Positions 29,501 to 41,763 of a stretch of DNA of 64,000 nucleotides are shown piece by piece (positions within the stretch are counted from its first letter, which is position 1; each line of letters begins with the position of its first letter). The translations under genes and the position numbers were made by a program. This DNA is from Posidonia oceanica. Lineage: Eukaryota; Streptophyta; Magnoliopsida; Alismatales; Posidoniaceae. The notes under the pieces are model-generated. The model saw only the letters and a program-made list of their open reading frames with translations, did not search any database and was not told the DNA's origin. Location: positions 43,162,001 through 43,226,000 of the forward strand of contig JAZBRS010000035.1 of NCBI GenBank assembly GCA_037176725.1. Direction: 5' to 3'.

Positions 29501-30864
29501 CATTTAGGGTAAAGGATGACCTTCAAAAAACTAACATTGTACTGCTTCATGATCTCCTCCTTGATCATGAGCAGCCATTGTGGTCACCTTCTTCTTAGCT
29601 TCTACTTTACTGGCTTGGTGTCTGGATTCAAGGGTAGGTTGTGCACTACTATTTCGACATCGAGGCCAACCATGTTTTCATAGCTCCAGGCGAAGACATC
29701 TGCATACTCTTTCAAGAATGCAATGAACTCTAATCTGGCATGGGACGACAGTTGGGCATTGATAAGGACCTCTCTGGCTTCTTCGGCTGTGCTGATGTTG
29801 ACAACCTCTGTCTCCTCTTCGACATGGAGGTTGGGGCCTTCTGGATCGACGTCAAAGGGCTGGAACTCAGGCGATGGTTCATCATTCTCATCCTCGCCTA
29901 TATCATCCTCCTCTCTGTATGTAATAAGTTTCGAGAGGATCTCCTTCTCAAAGGTGGGGTCTGTTATGTCAAAGGAGTGTATATGTTCCACTTCTTAGCC
30001 CTGGTGACGCTTCAGGATGGTCACGCTTACTCGAGTGTTTCTGTATCCTCAGTGCGCGACCTCTGTCCTGGCAACTTCCTCTGCCTGCTCTGCTATTGCT
30101 GGCTCTGCTGAATCTACCACTGACTCTGCTAACTCTGCTGTAGACTCTACTATTGCTTGTACTGCTGATGCTTCCTCCTCTGCCTTTTCTGTTGCACTCG
30201 CGGAGGGTATACCAGACTGGTGGCTGATCTGGGTACTGCCGCTTGTTGTACTGCATGAGTGGGGCATGTGCTGCACCAACCACCTAGACCTGCCTTGTGG
30301 CTGCAGAGTGATTAGCTCATTTGGTCTAGTGGGGTACTGTGCTGCTGAATCTTCTTCTACGACCATGATAGAGGCATGGTCCTTCTGCAAGGAGGGATCC
30401 GTAGCCATAGCCTTCCCCTTCCTCACTACCTGGTACTCGGCATGGTCCTCTGCCAGCGACATGAGCTATTCCTAGAACAGTAGCTCTAAGTCTCCCATTC
30501 ACGAGTCGACCTGGGCCTCTACTGCCGCTCCTTCCTCCTCATCCGAGGGTGACTCGACGTAGTAGGTGCCGGTTGCCCTTGGTTCTAGCCCGGCTGCTAG
30601 ATGTACCACTGCTCTGGGTGCTTGCTCTAACTGGCCTGTAGGTACGGCTGATTGCGGTGGCCTCGTGATCAAAGATCCAAACAGATTGGTCAGCAGTGCC
30701 GCAGATGGGTGGGCTACCAAAGTCACTACTGCAATTGGAGGGGAGGCAAAGCTGCTCTTCTGGAGGACCGATGACTGGGAGGTTGTGCTACTCGACAGGA
30801 CCTCTGTATCTGGTTGTGATGGTGACTGCACAGCCTTTGATGCCATGGGGACCTGCCACGAGGC
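26526..30864 (-). pseudogene. pol: E2 Pol remnant: RT, RNase H, aRNH, integrase
   Basis: Aligns along its length with E1 Pol. RT (about 29600-28700) keeps YVDD near 29146. The second RNase H (about 28250-27790) keeps YFDGA. Integrase ends in KKYYQ at 26526. Damage: premature stops mostly at sites where E1 has CAG, CAA or CGA (for example Gln-Lys-Leu before RT, Gly-Arg before the CIDY motif, Gln in PYRPQMN, Gln in EYLQS); the second catalytic Asp of integrase reads Asn (SNNG); the last Cys of HHCC reads Tyr; and there is a frameshift after the IDVIG region. At the E1 integrase-splitting stop E2 has Leu. Not functional. Confidence 0.92.
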
Positions 30865-33800
30865 TTGACGTCCTGAGGCACGAGGATGTGTGACTGACTG
30901 AGCCACCGGCGTTGCTTGTGACACGGTTACTAAAGCGGGCTGAGTCGCACTGCTGGCTGAACTGAGTGATTGACCCACCAGAGAGGGTGGCAGTTGTACT
31001 AATGCGACTGCGGCCATGGGCAGACTGGCTAACTGTGCCTGAGCTGGTGCTCCTGACTTTGGAGCTACTACTACTGGTATCAGTGATGCTGACTAGACTA
31101 TAGAAACATGAGAGACTGTCAATCCTGCCAAAGGACCTGCCAAATTTGCTGCCTTATCTGTGGAGGGAAGGGCCAGACAAACTGACCGAGATGCTGCCGT
31201 GCCGAGCTGGATCTCACTGTAGGTCTGGGCTGCCCCTACTATGCTAGACTACTCCTCATCCGAGTAGTAGTCCTCAATGCAGACCCATTCTTCCGTCGGC
31301 ACCGAAGGGCTCTAGCATGGCTTTAGTTGCGCTATGGCTTGACCTCCGCCTGAACCTAGGGTACCTGCACTGGTGAAGTTAGTGAGATCCCAGGGAATGA
31401 TCATCCTCTGATTCTTTGGCTGCGGGTGTCTGTCCTCATCGCCCTGCGGGTCGTATCTAAGACTCTCGTTGTCTCTTTGCTCCTCTACCATGATCGGCTC
31501 AGCGATTCCCTGGCCGTATCGCCCAAGTGGCGTCCCCTTGACGTAACCCCACCTGTGACAGACGTTTTCTACCATCCGGAAAGGGTTATTGGGAATGGCC
31601 AAGGAGTAGACACGTTCAAGATCTGGAATAAAGTTAACCGGCTCACACCAGTTGACATGATATAAAGCATCTGAAAGCTCAGGATCAAAGGGGACAGTCT
31701 GTGAAGAGACAGAGGATACCACCTCGATCCGCTCCTTCTCAAAATTTTCCACCATGACGACGATGACATCATCGTCTCGGCGAAACTTGATCATGCGATG
31801 GAGGGTCGAGGGGATGACCTAATGCTTGTGCAGCCAAGGGCGCCTAAATAGAAAATTGAAGTTAGGCTCCAGGTCGATGACCTAAAATTCTACATCGAAT
31901 GTGACTAGACCAATGATGAGATGAATAATCAAAATCCCTAGAGCGTCATGGTGGGTGTTATCAAAAGCTGTCATTCCCTTTATAGCTGGAGTGATATCCT
32001 TGGCTTTGAATCCAAGCTTTGTTGTTGTACGCAAGAGACAGAGTTAAGGCCTGACCCATTATCAACTAGCACGAGGGGAATGCAGAAGTTTTTGAATTGT
32101 ATCATGACAAAAAAGGGTTGGCTGTGATTAATCCCTGTCGGAGGCAGCTCATCACTTGTGAAAGAGATGACCTGGGGCTCCGCAATCATCCCTACCATGC
32201 TTTCGAAGGCTACAGGTTCAATAGTTTGGAACACATGGGTGGCTTGGAACACGCGAAGAAAAGCCTCGCGGTGCTCAGTGGATGTGTGTATGAGGTCCCA
32301 AATGGAAATGTCGGATCTAACCTTCTTTAGTTGGGAAGTGATGTCAGCCTTAGGTTGGCCCTTTTTGGTGGTAGGAGGAGTGGCTTTGGTGGTAGGCTCA
32401 ACTATGATGGGTACAGGGGGATGGTCTGATGGAAGAGGTGCAGCTGGTTTTGGATGGCTAGGCCTAACCGCCGATGTTGGAGGCTTGTAGACCCTCCCCG
32501 ATCACATCACTTCTGCACACATTTCTGTGGCGTAGCTATAGGGTACGTGATGGGTGTCCCAGGTTAGGTTGATAACCACAGGAGTATGTGTTGCGAGCAC
32601 AAGAGGGGCTGCAGCGGTGTTTGTTGGTTGATGGGGAGATGGATGAGGTTGCTGGGAAGGCAAAGCGGGTGCAGGCTGAGGTCTACCTAGGCAGTGGACA
32701 TGGGATCCTGACTGAGGCCTACCTAAGAGGTGTACAGGGGCTTGAGCCTGAGGAAGCATGGTGGGCGGCGTAGAAGAGTGCTCCAACCTGGCGCGCGATC
32801 GGATCATATGAATGCTCGACTCGGAGCCGACGACAGTCGCAAGGTAAAGAGAGACTGGAAAGGGCTCAGAAATGTCATGAGCGAGCTCAGAAGGGTCTAC
32901 CATAGAGGTGACAGGCTTAGAGGAAAAAAGAGAGTGGATTCCCGAGGTTCCTGCACCTCCCAGATCGGAGTGCTCTGGTAGAAGCTGGCGGATGATGCTA
33001 GTAGGGGAAGATGCTGATGCTAATGTAGGGGTTGATGTCGGGGGAGGTGCAGAGGTGGAAGCCTCGTGCGCGTCGATCACAATCGTTCCTGATTCGATTA
33101 GATCCTGAATAGCATTCCGCAGGGTGAAGCAACTATCCATCGAATGCCCGGTATTTCGATGGAAGTCGCAAAAGAGATTCGCCTTATACCAATGCAGAAG
33201 TGGGTTTGGCAATGGGCGCACCTCTGGGAAGTTCAGGAGCGACGCAACCTTGGGGAGGACAGCCCTCAATGGTTCTGCCAATGGGGCAAACTTTCGCCGC
33301 TCTGAGAGAGGCTGTCTTTGCCTTTGGTATTGTCCTTGCTGGACCGATGGGGCGGAGTAGACCGGCTAAGCAGTGGTGGTGATCTATGGTGTGGGGGGTG
33401 TCCTAGGTGCGGGTGTGTAAACCATCTGAGCAGGGGCATGCCGAGACGCCAGATGAACAAGCGTAGCAGGAGAGTTGACGTATGCAACAGTGGGCGGCTA
33501 CTGCTGCTACTGCTGCTGTTGTTGGTGGTGTTGCTGCTGCAGCTGTTGTTGCTGGCAGAGGCCTACTTGGCAAACGCAGAGAGTGCGGGGAAGTTGCCAC
33601 TCTGCAACGAACTCTTTACGCGAGCACCAACTCGAATGAGTGCTACAAAGGTTGTGACAGGTTGGATGCTAAGTAGAGCCCCGGTAGATGGCTACGCCCC
33701 TTTGATTAGGATCTCAATAGACTCCTCGTCAGAGGGCCTATCTCGAACCTATGATGCAAGGGCGCGCCAGCGACCGACGTACTCCTCGAACGGCTCACCG

Positions 33801-35110
33801 AGATTCTGCTTGGTTGCGACCAGGTCCGCATGCTTTGGGACATGGTCGAGGTTGAAGGAGTATTGTTCCAGGAACACCTGGCTAAGGTCGTTCCAAGTCT
33901 TGATGACGGTCATGTCAAGCGAGGTGAACTACTTGAGAGCCAGACCAGTCAGACTTTTCTAGAATAGGCGGATCAGCAACCTCTCGTCAGCCTGGAGTGG
34001 AGCGAGATCACCGCAGTACGCCTTCAGATGGGCTATGGGGAAGCCCCTACCATTGTATTTTTCAAATTCCGAGATTTTGAACTTCGGTGGGAGTACCACC
34101 TCTAGAAAGTAGCAGAGGTCCCGGAATTTGTAGGAGCAGTGATCAATACCCTGCACTAGACGTAGTGCTTTCTCCAGAACGTCCACCTTGCTATTGATGG
34201 GGTCTGGATTGGCTGCCGGAGGTGATGGGGCAGTCGGGGCAGAGACCACATATGCCGGTTGGGTCGCACCAAGGTGCTCCTCCGGATCCACCATCGCGTC
34301 GCCTAGTTGTGCGACGGGATGGCTGGCATATGCGTGCAATTGTGTAGTGTATGAGGGAATGCATGGAGGGGCCTGAGCCTGATGCAAGGGGTAAGGATAG
34401 CTGGAAGGCTGTGCAGGTGGTGATGCAGAGTGCTGGAGCAACAGTGGCCGTGCCAGCACGGTGCCGAGCAGCGAGCCTCTGGGGTACTGTGCTCCAACCA
34501 GCCTGAAGGACTGGCCACCAGGTGGCGGAGGTGCATGCTGTGCAGATGCGGAAGGCAAAAGCCGTGCCTCCATCGCTAGAGCAGTGAGTAGCCGGAGCGA
34601 TGGTCTACGTGGGATTGTAGAGGGGAATGCATGATGTGCAGGAGCAGGCTGCAGGGGAACCTCAAGAGCAGCTGGAATGAAAGAGGGGCGAACCGATAGA
34701 GCCATGCCCTATAGCCTATGGGCAAGCTCCAACAGGTGCTGGTACTGCATGTCAGGCATGTCGTCAGTGGGAATGCTGAGGTACAGTACCAGCAGGGGAC
34801 CAGATTCAAGAGGCTGGGACACAGACTGTCTAGGAGATAGGGAATCTGTGGCAAGGGTCGCTGTAGTAGGAGGGGTCAGAGGCGCCTCTGGAGCGTGAGT
34901 AGAGGTCATCAAGATGGACTCGGTGACCAGATCCGGAGGGACGTGGGTCTGCCAATGCCCCACAGCATACTGGGGTGCCTTAGACACCAGAGGGGGAAAC
35001 CCTAGTGTCATATGGGGCACAGAGGGAGTGGAAGCGAGAGTTAGAGGGACCGAAGCAGAAATCCCCTTCGGGGTAGCAGTAAGTAGGGGTTCAATGGTGC
35101 ACTGGGCCAT
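30865..35110 (-). pseudogene. gag-pro: E2 Gag-protease remnant
   Basis: Starts at the conserved MAQ (ATG at 35110-35108). It has the Pro-rich N-terminus, capsid-like domain, zinc knuckle CDFH...GH....C (about 33176-33135), TRSGR-equivalent, protease DNGSG (about 32065-32050) and G-patch-like segment (about 31590-31480). Many in-frame stops sit where E1 has CAG or TGG (FQKSL, KWFTS, ASQVRD, GAQPS). A frameshift follows the protease active site. At the position of the E1 gag-pol TAG the frame has Arg, so the ancestor may have been one continuous polyprotein. Confidence 0.9.
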
Positions 35111-36305
35111 CGCTGACCGAGAGCGAGTAAGAATAGGACTGCGACGAGAAGAAAGAGGACGAGTCCTAGGAGGAGCTATCGTCGCAAAAGCGGATAGCTC
35201 CGAAGAGGATGGTCGTGAACAAGTGTCACAACAGGGGTGCCAGTAAGGGAAAGAACTCGAGCTCCAGTTTGGGAACTCGCTCACTGACCTCTGCTCGACA
35301 CAACACAAACAAAAACAGGGATTAGAACCTGAAAGTAAAATGTAGATGTATTTAATAGTGGTATGAATGACATGTATGCTTTCAAGCATGCTTTCCCTCA
35401 CCAATCTAGTGTATCCTAGTAGGTAGTCTACTTCGGACACTCACAGGTGTACGGGTCACCGACTCAGGCTAGAAAAAGTAGGTCCCTGTCTAAATCTTGG
35501 CCAAAGCTTAAGTAGTAACAGGGTGGTGCATTGGTGGCCTCGACCCCACCGAAGCGTGGGTGGTATCCTCCACTAGCACCGACACGACCCCTGACAAGGA
35601 GGGACAGACCGACTGACTTGTGCCATGCCAAAGCAGTGGGGCAAGAGGTCAGGACTGTCCTTCTCAGACTAGTAGGTGGACTCAAATGAGAAGATGCATG
35701 CCTTATACGATGCTTCATGCAAATGATTAAAGTCTTTTATCTTACATATTTTATTAACCCATGGGGGTGCAGGTGTGTTGATGTCTCTAGTTGTACCTAG
35801 AATTTATTTTTACTTGCCCTTTTTAGTTAGCTATGGGGGAAGCAATTAGTCTCTAATTGTCCTTAGGCTTAATGCAAAAGGGGAAGAAAATCACCCAGAC
35901 ATGGCAAGCAAACAATAAGCATCACTACAAAAGGCATGCTCATGGCATGTGCTAGTGTTGTGGGCATGCTTAGTGAAAATGAAAAACAACTAGCACGTTA
36001 AAAGGCATATACAAGCATGGCATGTGCATGAGTGAAGTGACATGGCATATTGGTGTAAAATAAACCAAACATCAGACAAAAGGCATGGACTAAAGCAATA
36101 ATCATGCAAGCATGGTAATCAAATGCTGGAGTAAGAAAAGTGCATGAATTAAAGCAATGAATAAGCAGGTAAAGTAATTAAATGTTGAGATAAGCGATGA
36201 GTAAAGCATAATGCTGTAAGCAAATAAACAAGGCAACAGGTGCTAAGCTAAGCAAATGAATAAGCCACACAGAAAGCCGAAGAGTGGAACGAAACTTGGA
36301 GTCTT
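35111..36305 (-). other. E2 leader, with conserved block at 35452-35713
   Basis: No gene. Part 35713-35452 (minus) matches the E1 and E4 leader blocks. Upstream of ATG the frame stays open to 35440 and resembles the E1 53-codon extension (ATIAP, SRRSP, RSAMAQ). The rest (35720-36300) is AT-rich with recurrent GGCATG phrases. Confidence 0.6.
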
Positions 36306-36326
36306 GTTTCCCCAGCGGAGTCGCCA
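36306..36326 (-). promoter_or_regulatory. PBS of E2
   Basis: On the minus strand TGGCGACTCCGCTGGGGA follows the LTR end after one base, as in E1. One T-to-C difference from the E1 PBS. I see no second PBS copy downstream. Confidence 0.85.
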
Positions 36327-36327
36327 C

Positions 36328-39232
36328 TATAGTAGCCTTGAAAATCGGATCGTCCATGCACGATGCCAGAGCTTGTGTGCACCGATCGAAATTAGGTTGC
36401 TATTAGCGGTTGGTTCCGATGAGGGATCTTCGACTTGAAAACAACGGAAAATAGAGGCAAACGCAAAAGGAAAGTAAAATAAAGGAAACAGAGTCACCAC
36501 CTAATTTATTACATCGGGAAAACTAGGAAAGCCATGTTAAGAATATGCAAGGAAAACGTGTGTGTTTCGAAAGCATGCAAGATCTAATGTAAATGGATGA
36601 CACAAAGTCAATGCGGTCCAGAGAAAGGGCAAGGACTCCTATTACATGCGGGGAAGGTCTTAGGCACCCCCGACATGCCCGAGGAATCGGTCTTTCTAAC
36701 TGATCCGCTACAGTGTGGCAAAATGTTGGTAAATGAATGCCGGTTTATATACGCCCTAAGGTGGTATGCAAAATGTAATTTTATAAACCATGCAAAGCTT
36801 AGCAACCTTGTTTAAAAGCAAATAAGTGAAATCGAGATGTTGCAAAAAGGCGATAAACAACGAGAAAGCAAACTGAAAACGGAGGCGTCGAAGAAAACAA
36901 GCGGAAGGCGGCAAAGACGGCAATTCAGCACTCTGTCTGGATCAAGGCTCGGTCGTCAGCCTGGTCAGCACCTGTGCCGGTCGCCGGTGAGGCAGGAAAA
37001 GAAAACCAAAAACTGAGAACCAAAACTTGCATGCTTAGGATCAAGATTTGCATCAAACGAGTTGGAAAATCCAAGCGATGCTGTGGGAAAATCAGAGGCT
37101 AGCCAGCTGCTCAGACTGCAGGTGGGTCACCGGTGATAGCAGCAACTAGCTCAACCACTACAGAGAGCAACGTCCAGGGCCAGTCGCCACCATGTCAGGC
37201 GGCTCCGCCGTTAACAGACCTCCCAAGCTGAGGCTTTCATCGCCAAAAGCAGACAACACAATCACAGTAAAATCGGAAATAAACCTCGCGGAGCTAAAGC
37301 TGGCTCGACGTGGAATAAAAGCATGCATTCAGATCATAAAATGAGTGGATGAGTCACCAGGTATATTGACTGGAAGTTGGCCGGAGAACTGCCCCGAGCT
37401 GCAGCCAAGTCGCTGGTTGGACCGGCGGCAGGACTGCAACCCAAGTGTTCTACACAGCCCACTTCGTGGCTAGATTTGGGACTCACAAGCAAGCTAGATA
37501 GAAAAGCAATCACATAGGCACACAGATCAAACATCCATGATGACACAGAAGCAAGAATCACATGAAATAGATGAGTGGGTCGCAAGATATCATGGCCAGA
37601 AGTTGGCCGGAAGGCTGGCCCGAGTTGCAGCGTAGTCGCCGGTTGGACCGGCGGCAGGACTGCAACCCAAGTTGCCTCGACAGCCAAGTTCTCGGCCGAA
37701 TCGAGAACCCACAAGCAAGTAAAAAATGAAATCATTCATGCAGTTATACAGAGCATTTATCAGAGATTAAAAATATGTATTGAACATGCAAAATGGGACT
37801 TCGAGGCAGCTAGAGCAAAGCCTCAAAGTCAGGCTGGTAGGTTGGCTGTGTTGTAGGTCAGTCGCCTGGCCTGGCAGTCCGATGACTGGACTTCAACGCT
37901 AAAATTCGCCATGGTGGCGAAGCCTAAAATGCTGTCGAGGGTTGGGAAAGCTTGACGACGCTTCCAGGAACCCAACCACACCATCGGTGTGGAGAATGGT
38001 GGTCCGAGGCAGTCCACCCATCCCCGCCCCGTTTCGCCACCATCGTCCACCGAGGTCCAGCCACATGAGTGGCCGAGCGCACGGGGAGAAGTCTGGGAAG
38101 CGTTTGGGCATGGAGGAGGATGCAAGGCTGCATCCCGGAGCCAAGGAGGGAGGTCGGCACCTCCGTCTCGCCTTCGTCGGCACCTCACAGGCGTTGGCAA
38201 ACGGCCGTGACCGTTGGGTCGACCAAGGATGCGAGAAGAAGAGGAAGTTATCTAGGAGGAAAGTGGGGAGGTCTAGGAAGCTTCCCAGACCCTCAGACTG
38301 ATAATGAGGTTAGGGGCTAACCTGTGGGATGACGTCGGAGTTGGTGGACTACGACCGAGGTCCTTGCCAGAGCTGGGGAAGAAGGTGCAGCGCAGATGCG
38401 GAGTGGCTTGGAGATGCTTTGGAGAGGGTGGAAACGCACAAGGGTGGACTGGGGAGACTCTCTGGACACTCAATTCTGCTCTGGAAGCGAAGGAGGAGGA
38501 GAGGAGTGCTCGTGAATTTTGTGTGGTGGCTGTGAAAATGGCGGTGAAGATGGTTTTGTTCAATGGGTTCCACTGCGCCCGAGGTCGGAGAGAGCTAACA
38601 AGCGTAAAGGTGGCGGCAATGAGAGTGTGTGAGAGAGGTCCGGAGGCCAAGAAAGTAAGTGTGGCTCAGAGGGGGGACAACGAAGTCGTCAGTGGCAGGG
38701 AGGTGGACGGCTGCGCCAGTGAGAGGCTATGAGTGCGAGTTGGCCACCGGTAGAGAAGGTGATCGGTGGTAGGGAGTAAGTGGCGCTTGGCTTGTAGCGC
38801 GTGGAGGTAGTGGCGAGTAAGTGCGGAGGGGACTTGCGTGGCAGGAGACCGACGACCGGCAGCAACCGTGGCAGGGAAGCTTGGGTGGTGGTCTGATTTA
38901 CAATAGAGTCGCCACATCACCTGGCATCTAACTCAGTCGCCCCTAGACCTGGCGACAGAGTACAGCCTTCAGTCTCCTGTGCATGCGGTGCCTAAACCTA
39001 TAATTCAGTAGCTGGGCTGAAAATGGGCTTGGGCTTGGTTGAGGACTTAGGTTAGGTTTTGACTTATTTTGGGTTGGACTTGGGTTAGGTTTTTGAATTG
39101 GTTTTGGGATTAAGTTTGGGAAATGAAATTGGATTGGTTTGGGTTGGGTTTTGAAGTGGATTCGCCGCACCTTCTTCTAAGCCAACTTCCAGAAATTCTC
39201 TAACAAAAGCCTGTCAAAATGGGGTGTCTACA
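36328..39232 (-). repeat. E2 5' LTR, about 2.9 kb
   Basis: On the minus strand it begins TGTAGACACCCC and ends CTATA; the usual CA end appears mutated to TA. It has a GC-rich middle (about 37860-38950) and the conserved LTR block (36709-36629), but lacks the long A-rich part of E1, which explains half the length. GGTGGTGACTCTG near 36490 is the PBS-like half site also seen in the other LTRs. Confidence 0.85.
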
Positions 39233-40383
39233 ATAATGAAACCAAAATGACCTTTGAAAAGACTTAAGACAACCTTAACACAATGGGACTAAAGTGACCT
39301 TTGAAAAACTTAAGACTTAGAATGACCTTAAAATAATGAAACCAAAATGACCTTTGAAATGAAAAATTTAGGTTTTGGATAACAAGCATTGGTCTCAACT
39401 TTGTTGTCAAAAGATGATTTGCCTGACGAGGGGCTGTCTCTTCTTGAGATCCCAGTCCTGACTCGTAGGTGAATACCAAGTGACCGTCCTGAATAGGAGG
39501 GGTCAAGTACGAGTTTGTTTTTTGGATTTTTTGTTTTCTTATTTTTTTTGGATTTTTGAGTTTTTCTTATTTTTTTGGATTTTTTCAGTTTTTTTTTTTT
39601 TTGGATTTTTGGGGAGTAGAAGAATCTTCCATGGAGTTGGGAAATAGGAGACCTCAAGGTCGGGAAACCTTGATAATCGAATCCCTCGTGCATCTCGGAG
39701 TCAGGGATACTTCAGGCTTGCTTTGGCGTCTAACTGCCCCTAGACCTCAATTTCTACCCCTTGCCTCTAAGTGTGCAGTGCAGGGTGTGGTGAAGGAGGG
39801 TCAATGTCTTATCCTAGGATTTCAGCTAAAGATTTGAAGCATATACTCCTCCTAGTTCATGGTTGATTCCTACTGCGCTTGGTAATTCCCAATTTTTAGT
39901 TTTGACTCTTTGGACAGCTTTTTTGCTGCCTTCTTTTCCTCTCTTTCTTTCCTTGCACATGGACAGCTTCTTTGCTATCTTCTTTTTACCTCTTCTTTCT
40001 TTCTTTTTTCGTTCTTTTTTTGGATATTTTGGCAAGCATCAGTAGTCTCACCCCTTTGAGTGCTTGGCCAACATATATTTATTCATTGATGGACCGAAAC
40101 ACTCTTCTATTTGATATACTCCCCTCTTTTCTATGCTTCTAAGCTTGGCCTTAGACGCCTACCCTTTTTGCACTAGGTCGTGTATTTGACTCAAGGGATG
40201 TGTATGGACTTGTTATTTCATAAACTGGGAGGGGGCTTCTTATGATTTGCCTCTATCTCAGTGTTGGATCAATTTCCCTCCTTCTCCCACAAGGTGTTTG
40301 TGAGGTGAGGCTAAGGTATGATTCCTAGGCTTCGGAAATAGTAGGTCCACAAGCACAGGTAATCCAGTAGCTCATTGCGCATG
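39233..40383 (-). other. E3 3' noncoding region
   Basis: No gene. ATAATGAAACCAAAATGACC occurs at about 39232 and 39334, a repeat of about 102 bp next to the E2 LTR. A T-rich tract at 39515-39610 (A-rich in element orientation) parallels those of E1 and E2. Confidence 0.6.
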
Positions 40384-41640
40384 TCAAGGGTAGTACCTTT
40401 TGAGGTGCAGCACATTTGAGGGATATTCAAGCCTAATGCCATCCTCTCTGGCCAAACAATAGGCATTGCCCAGATATACCTCAATTATCAAGTACCGTCC
40501 TTCCCAATTAGGCCTCAGTTTCCCATGCTTACGAGGAAGGATTTCTTTAAGCACCCATTCACCAATATTGAATTTACGTTCAAGTACTTTCTTTTTATAA
40601 GTTCTTGCAAGTCGTTCTTGGTAGAGGCATGCATGCTCAGCTGCCTACAACCGCTTCTCATCTAGTAAATCTAACTGTAAACTTAACAGTTGCCTATTAT
40701 CCTCGGCATTTTTCTCATCATCGAGTTGGATTTTAGATGAAGGGACCATGATTTCAAATGGAACTATTGTCTCCATACCATAAGTAAGCACAAACGGGAT
40801 TTGACCCGTAGGCGTTCTTATGGAGGTTCGATAGGCCCATAAGGTATCAATTAGTTTATCTGTCCAATATAGTCCCTTGGCACCTCCTACCGTTTTCTTA
40901 AGGATTCGGATTAACATTTTATTAGTAGCTTCAGCTTGCCCATTACCTTGGGGGTAATATGGTGATGAATGATGCAGCTCGATCTTGAACTTCTTGCAAA
41001 GCTTTTTGAATTCCTAGGATACGAAGATTGCGCCATTATCTGCTACCAATCTCTTTGGAATCCCGAATCTTGAGAGAATGTTCTTTTGCACGAACTTGCA
41101 AAGGTTTGAAGCTTTGATTTCAGTGAACGCTTCTACTTCGGCCCATTTGGTGAAGTACTCAGTAGCAGTGAGTATGAACTTGTTCTGCTTTTCGGTGTCG
41201 AAGGGTCCTACGACACCGAACGCCCACATGGAGAAGGGCCATACTACTTGAGTTGGATTTAACTCTGATGCTGGTGCATGTATTCTATCTGCATGGATCT
41301 AGCACTACCTGCACCTTCTCACATTATCTACACAATCTGCCTCAATTGTGGGCCAGTAATAGTCCCTCCGCAATATCATTTTTGCCATGAATTGAGAACT
41401 GATGTGTCCTCCACATATCCCTTCGTGCATTTCTCTAAGGATGACTTCGAGCTCTTCATAGGTGGCGCAACGAAGATCTATTCTGCTGAAGGATCTCTTG
41501 AAAAGGACTCTAGCTCTCATGAAGTATCTTGTGACCATTCTTCTGACTACCTCTTTATCCTGTGAAGTTGCATATTCAGGGAAGGTCCCGTCTTGAATGT
41601 AGTTCTAAATGTCAAAGAACCACGAGTTTCCGTCATCTTC
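40384..41640 (-). pseudogene. pol: E3 integrase remnant
   Basis: Reads through WPTIEADC (HHCC region), the core and a C-terminal domain with RPNWEGRY, ending KRYYP before TGA at 40386-40384. The first catalytic Asp is replaced by Gly (WAFGVVGPF); the second Asp (ADNGA) and the Glu (AEATNK) are present. Several in-frame stops, two after the RRC pair, and one before EFKK. Inactive. Confidence 0.88.
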
Positions 41641-41763
41641 TATTTTGTAGCAAACTTCAAACTTGGTTGTCTTTGATTCCCCAATTCTCTGTTTGAGCTC
41701 CACCACCCATGATTCAGTTGAGTCAATGACGGATGTCCCATGCTGCTGCACCATTATCATCTA

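Larger units (their letters stand above)
25000..39232 (-). mobile_element. Element 2 (E2): degenerate Tat-lineage retrotransposon, 3' part displaced by E1
   Basis: Read on the minus strand: LTR (39232-36328), PBS, leader, gag-protease, RT, RNase H, integrase and the start of the 3' noncoding region, which is broken at 25000 by E1. Protein order and text are close to E1. Many premature stops and some frameshifts are present. Its remaining 3' UTR and 3' LTR should lie left of the window, on the far side of E1. Confidence 0.92.

Noticed and set aside
37829..38732. Host gene exon in the GC-rich part of the E2 LTR
   Set aside because: Several overlapping frames on both strands, no domain, and the same compositional segment occurs in the other LTRs.
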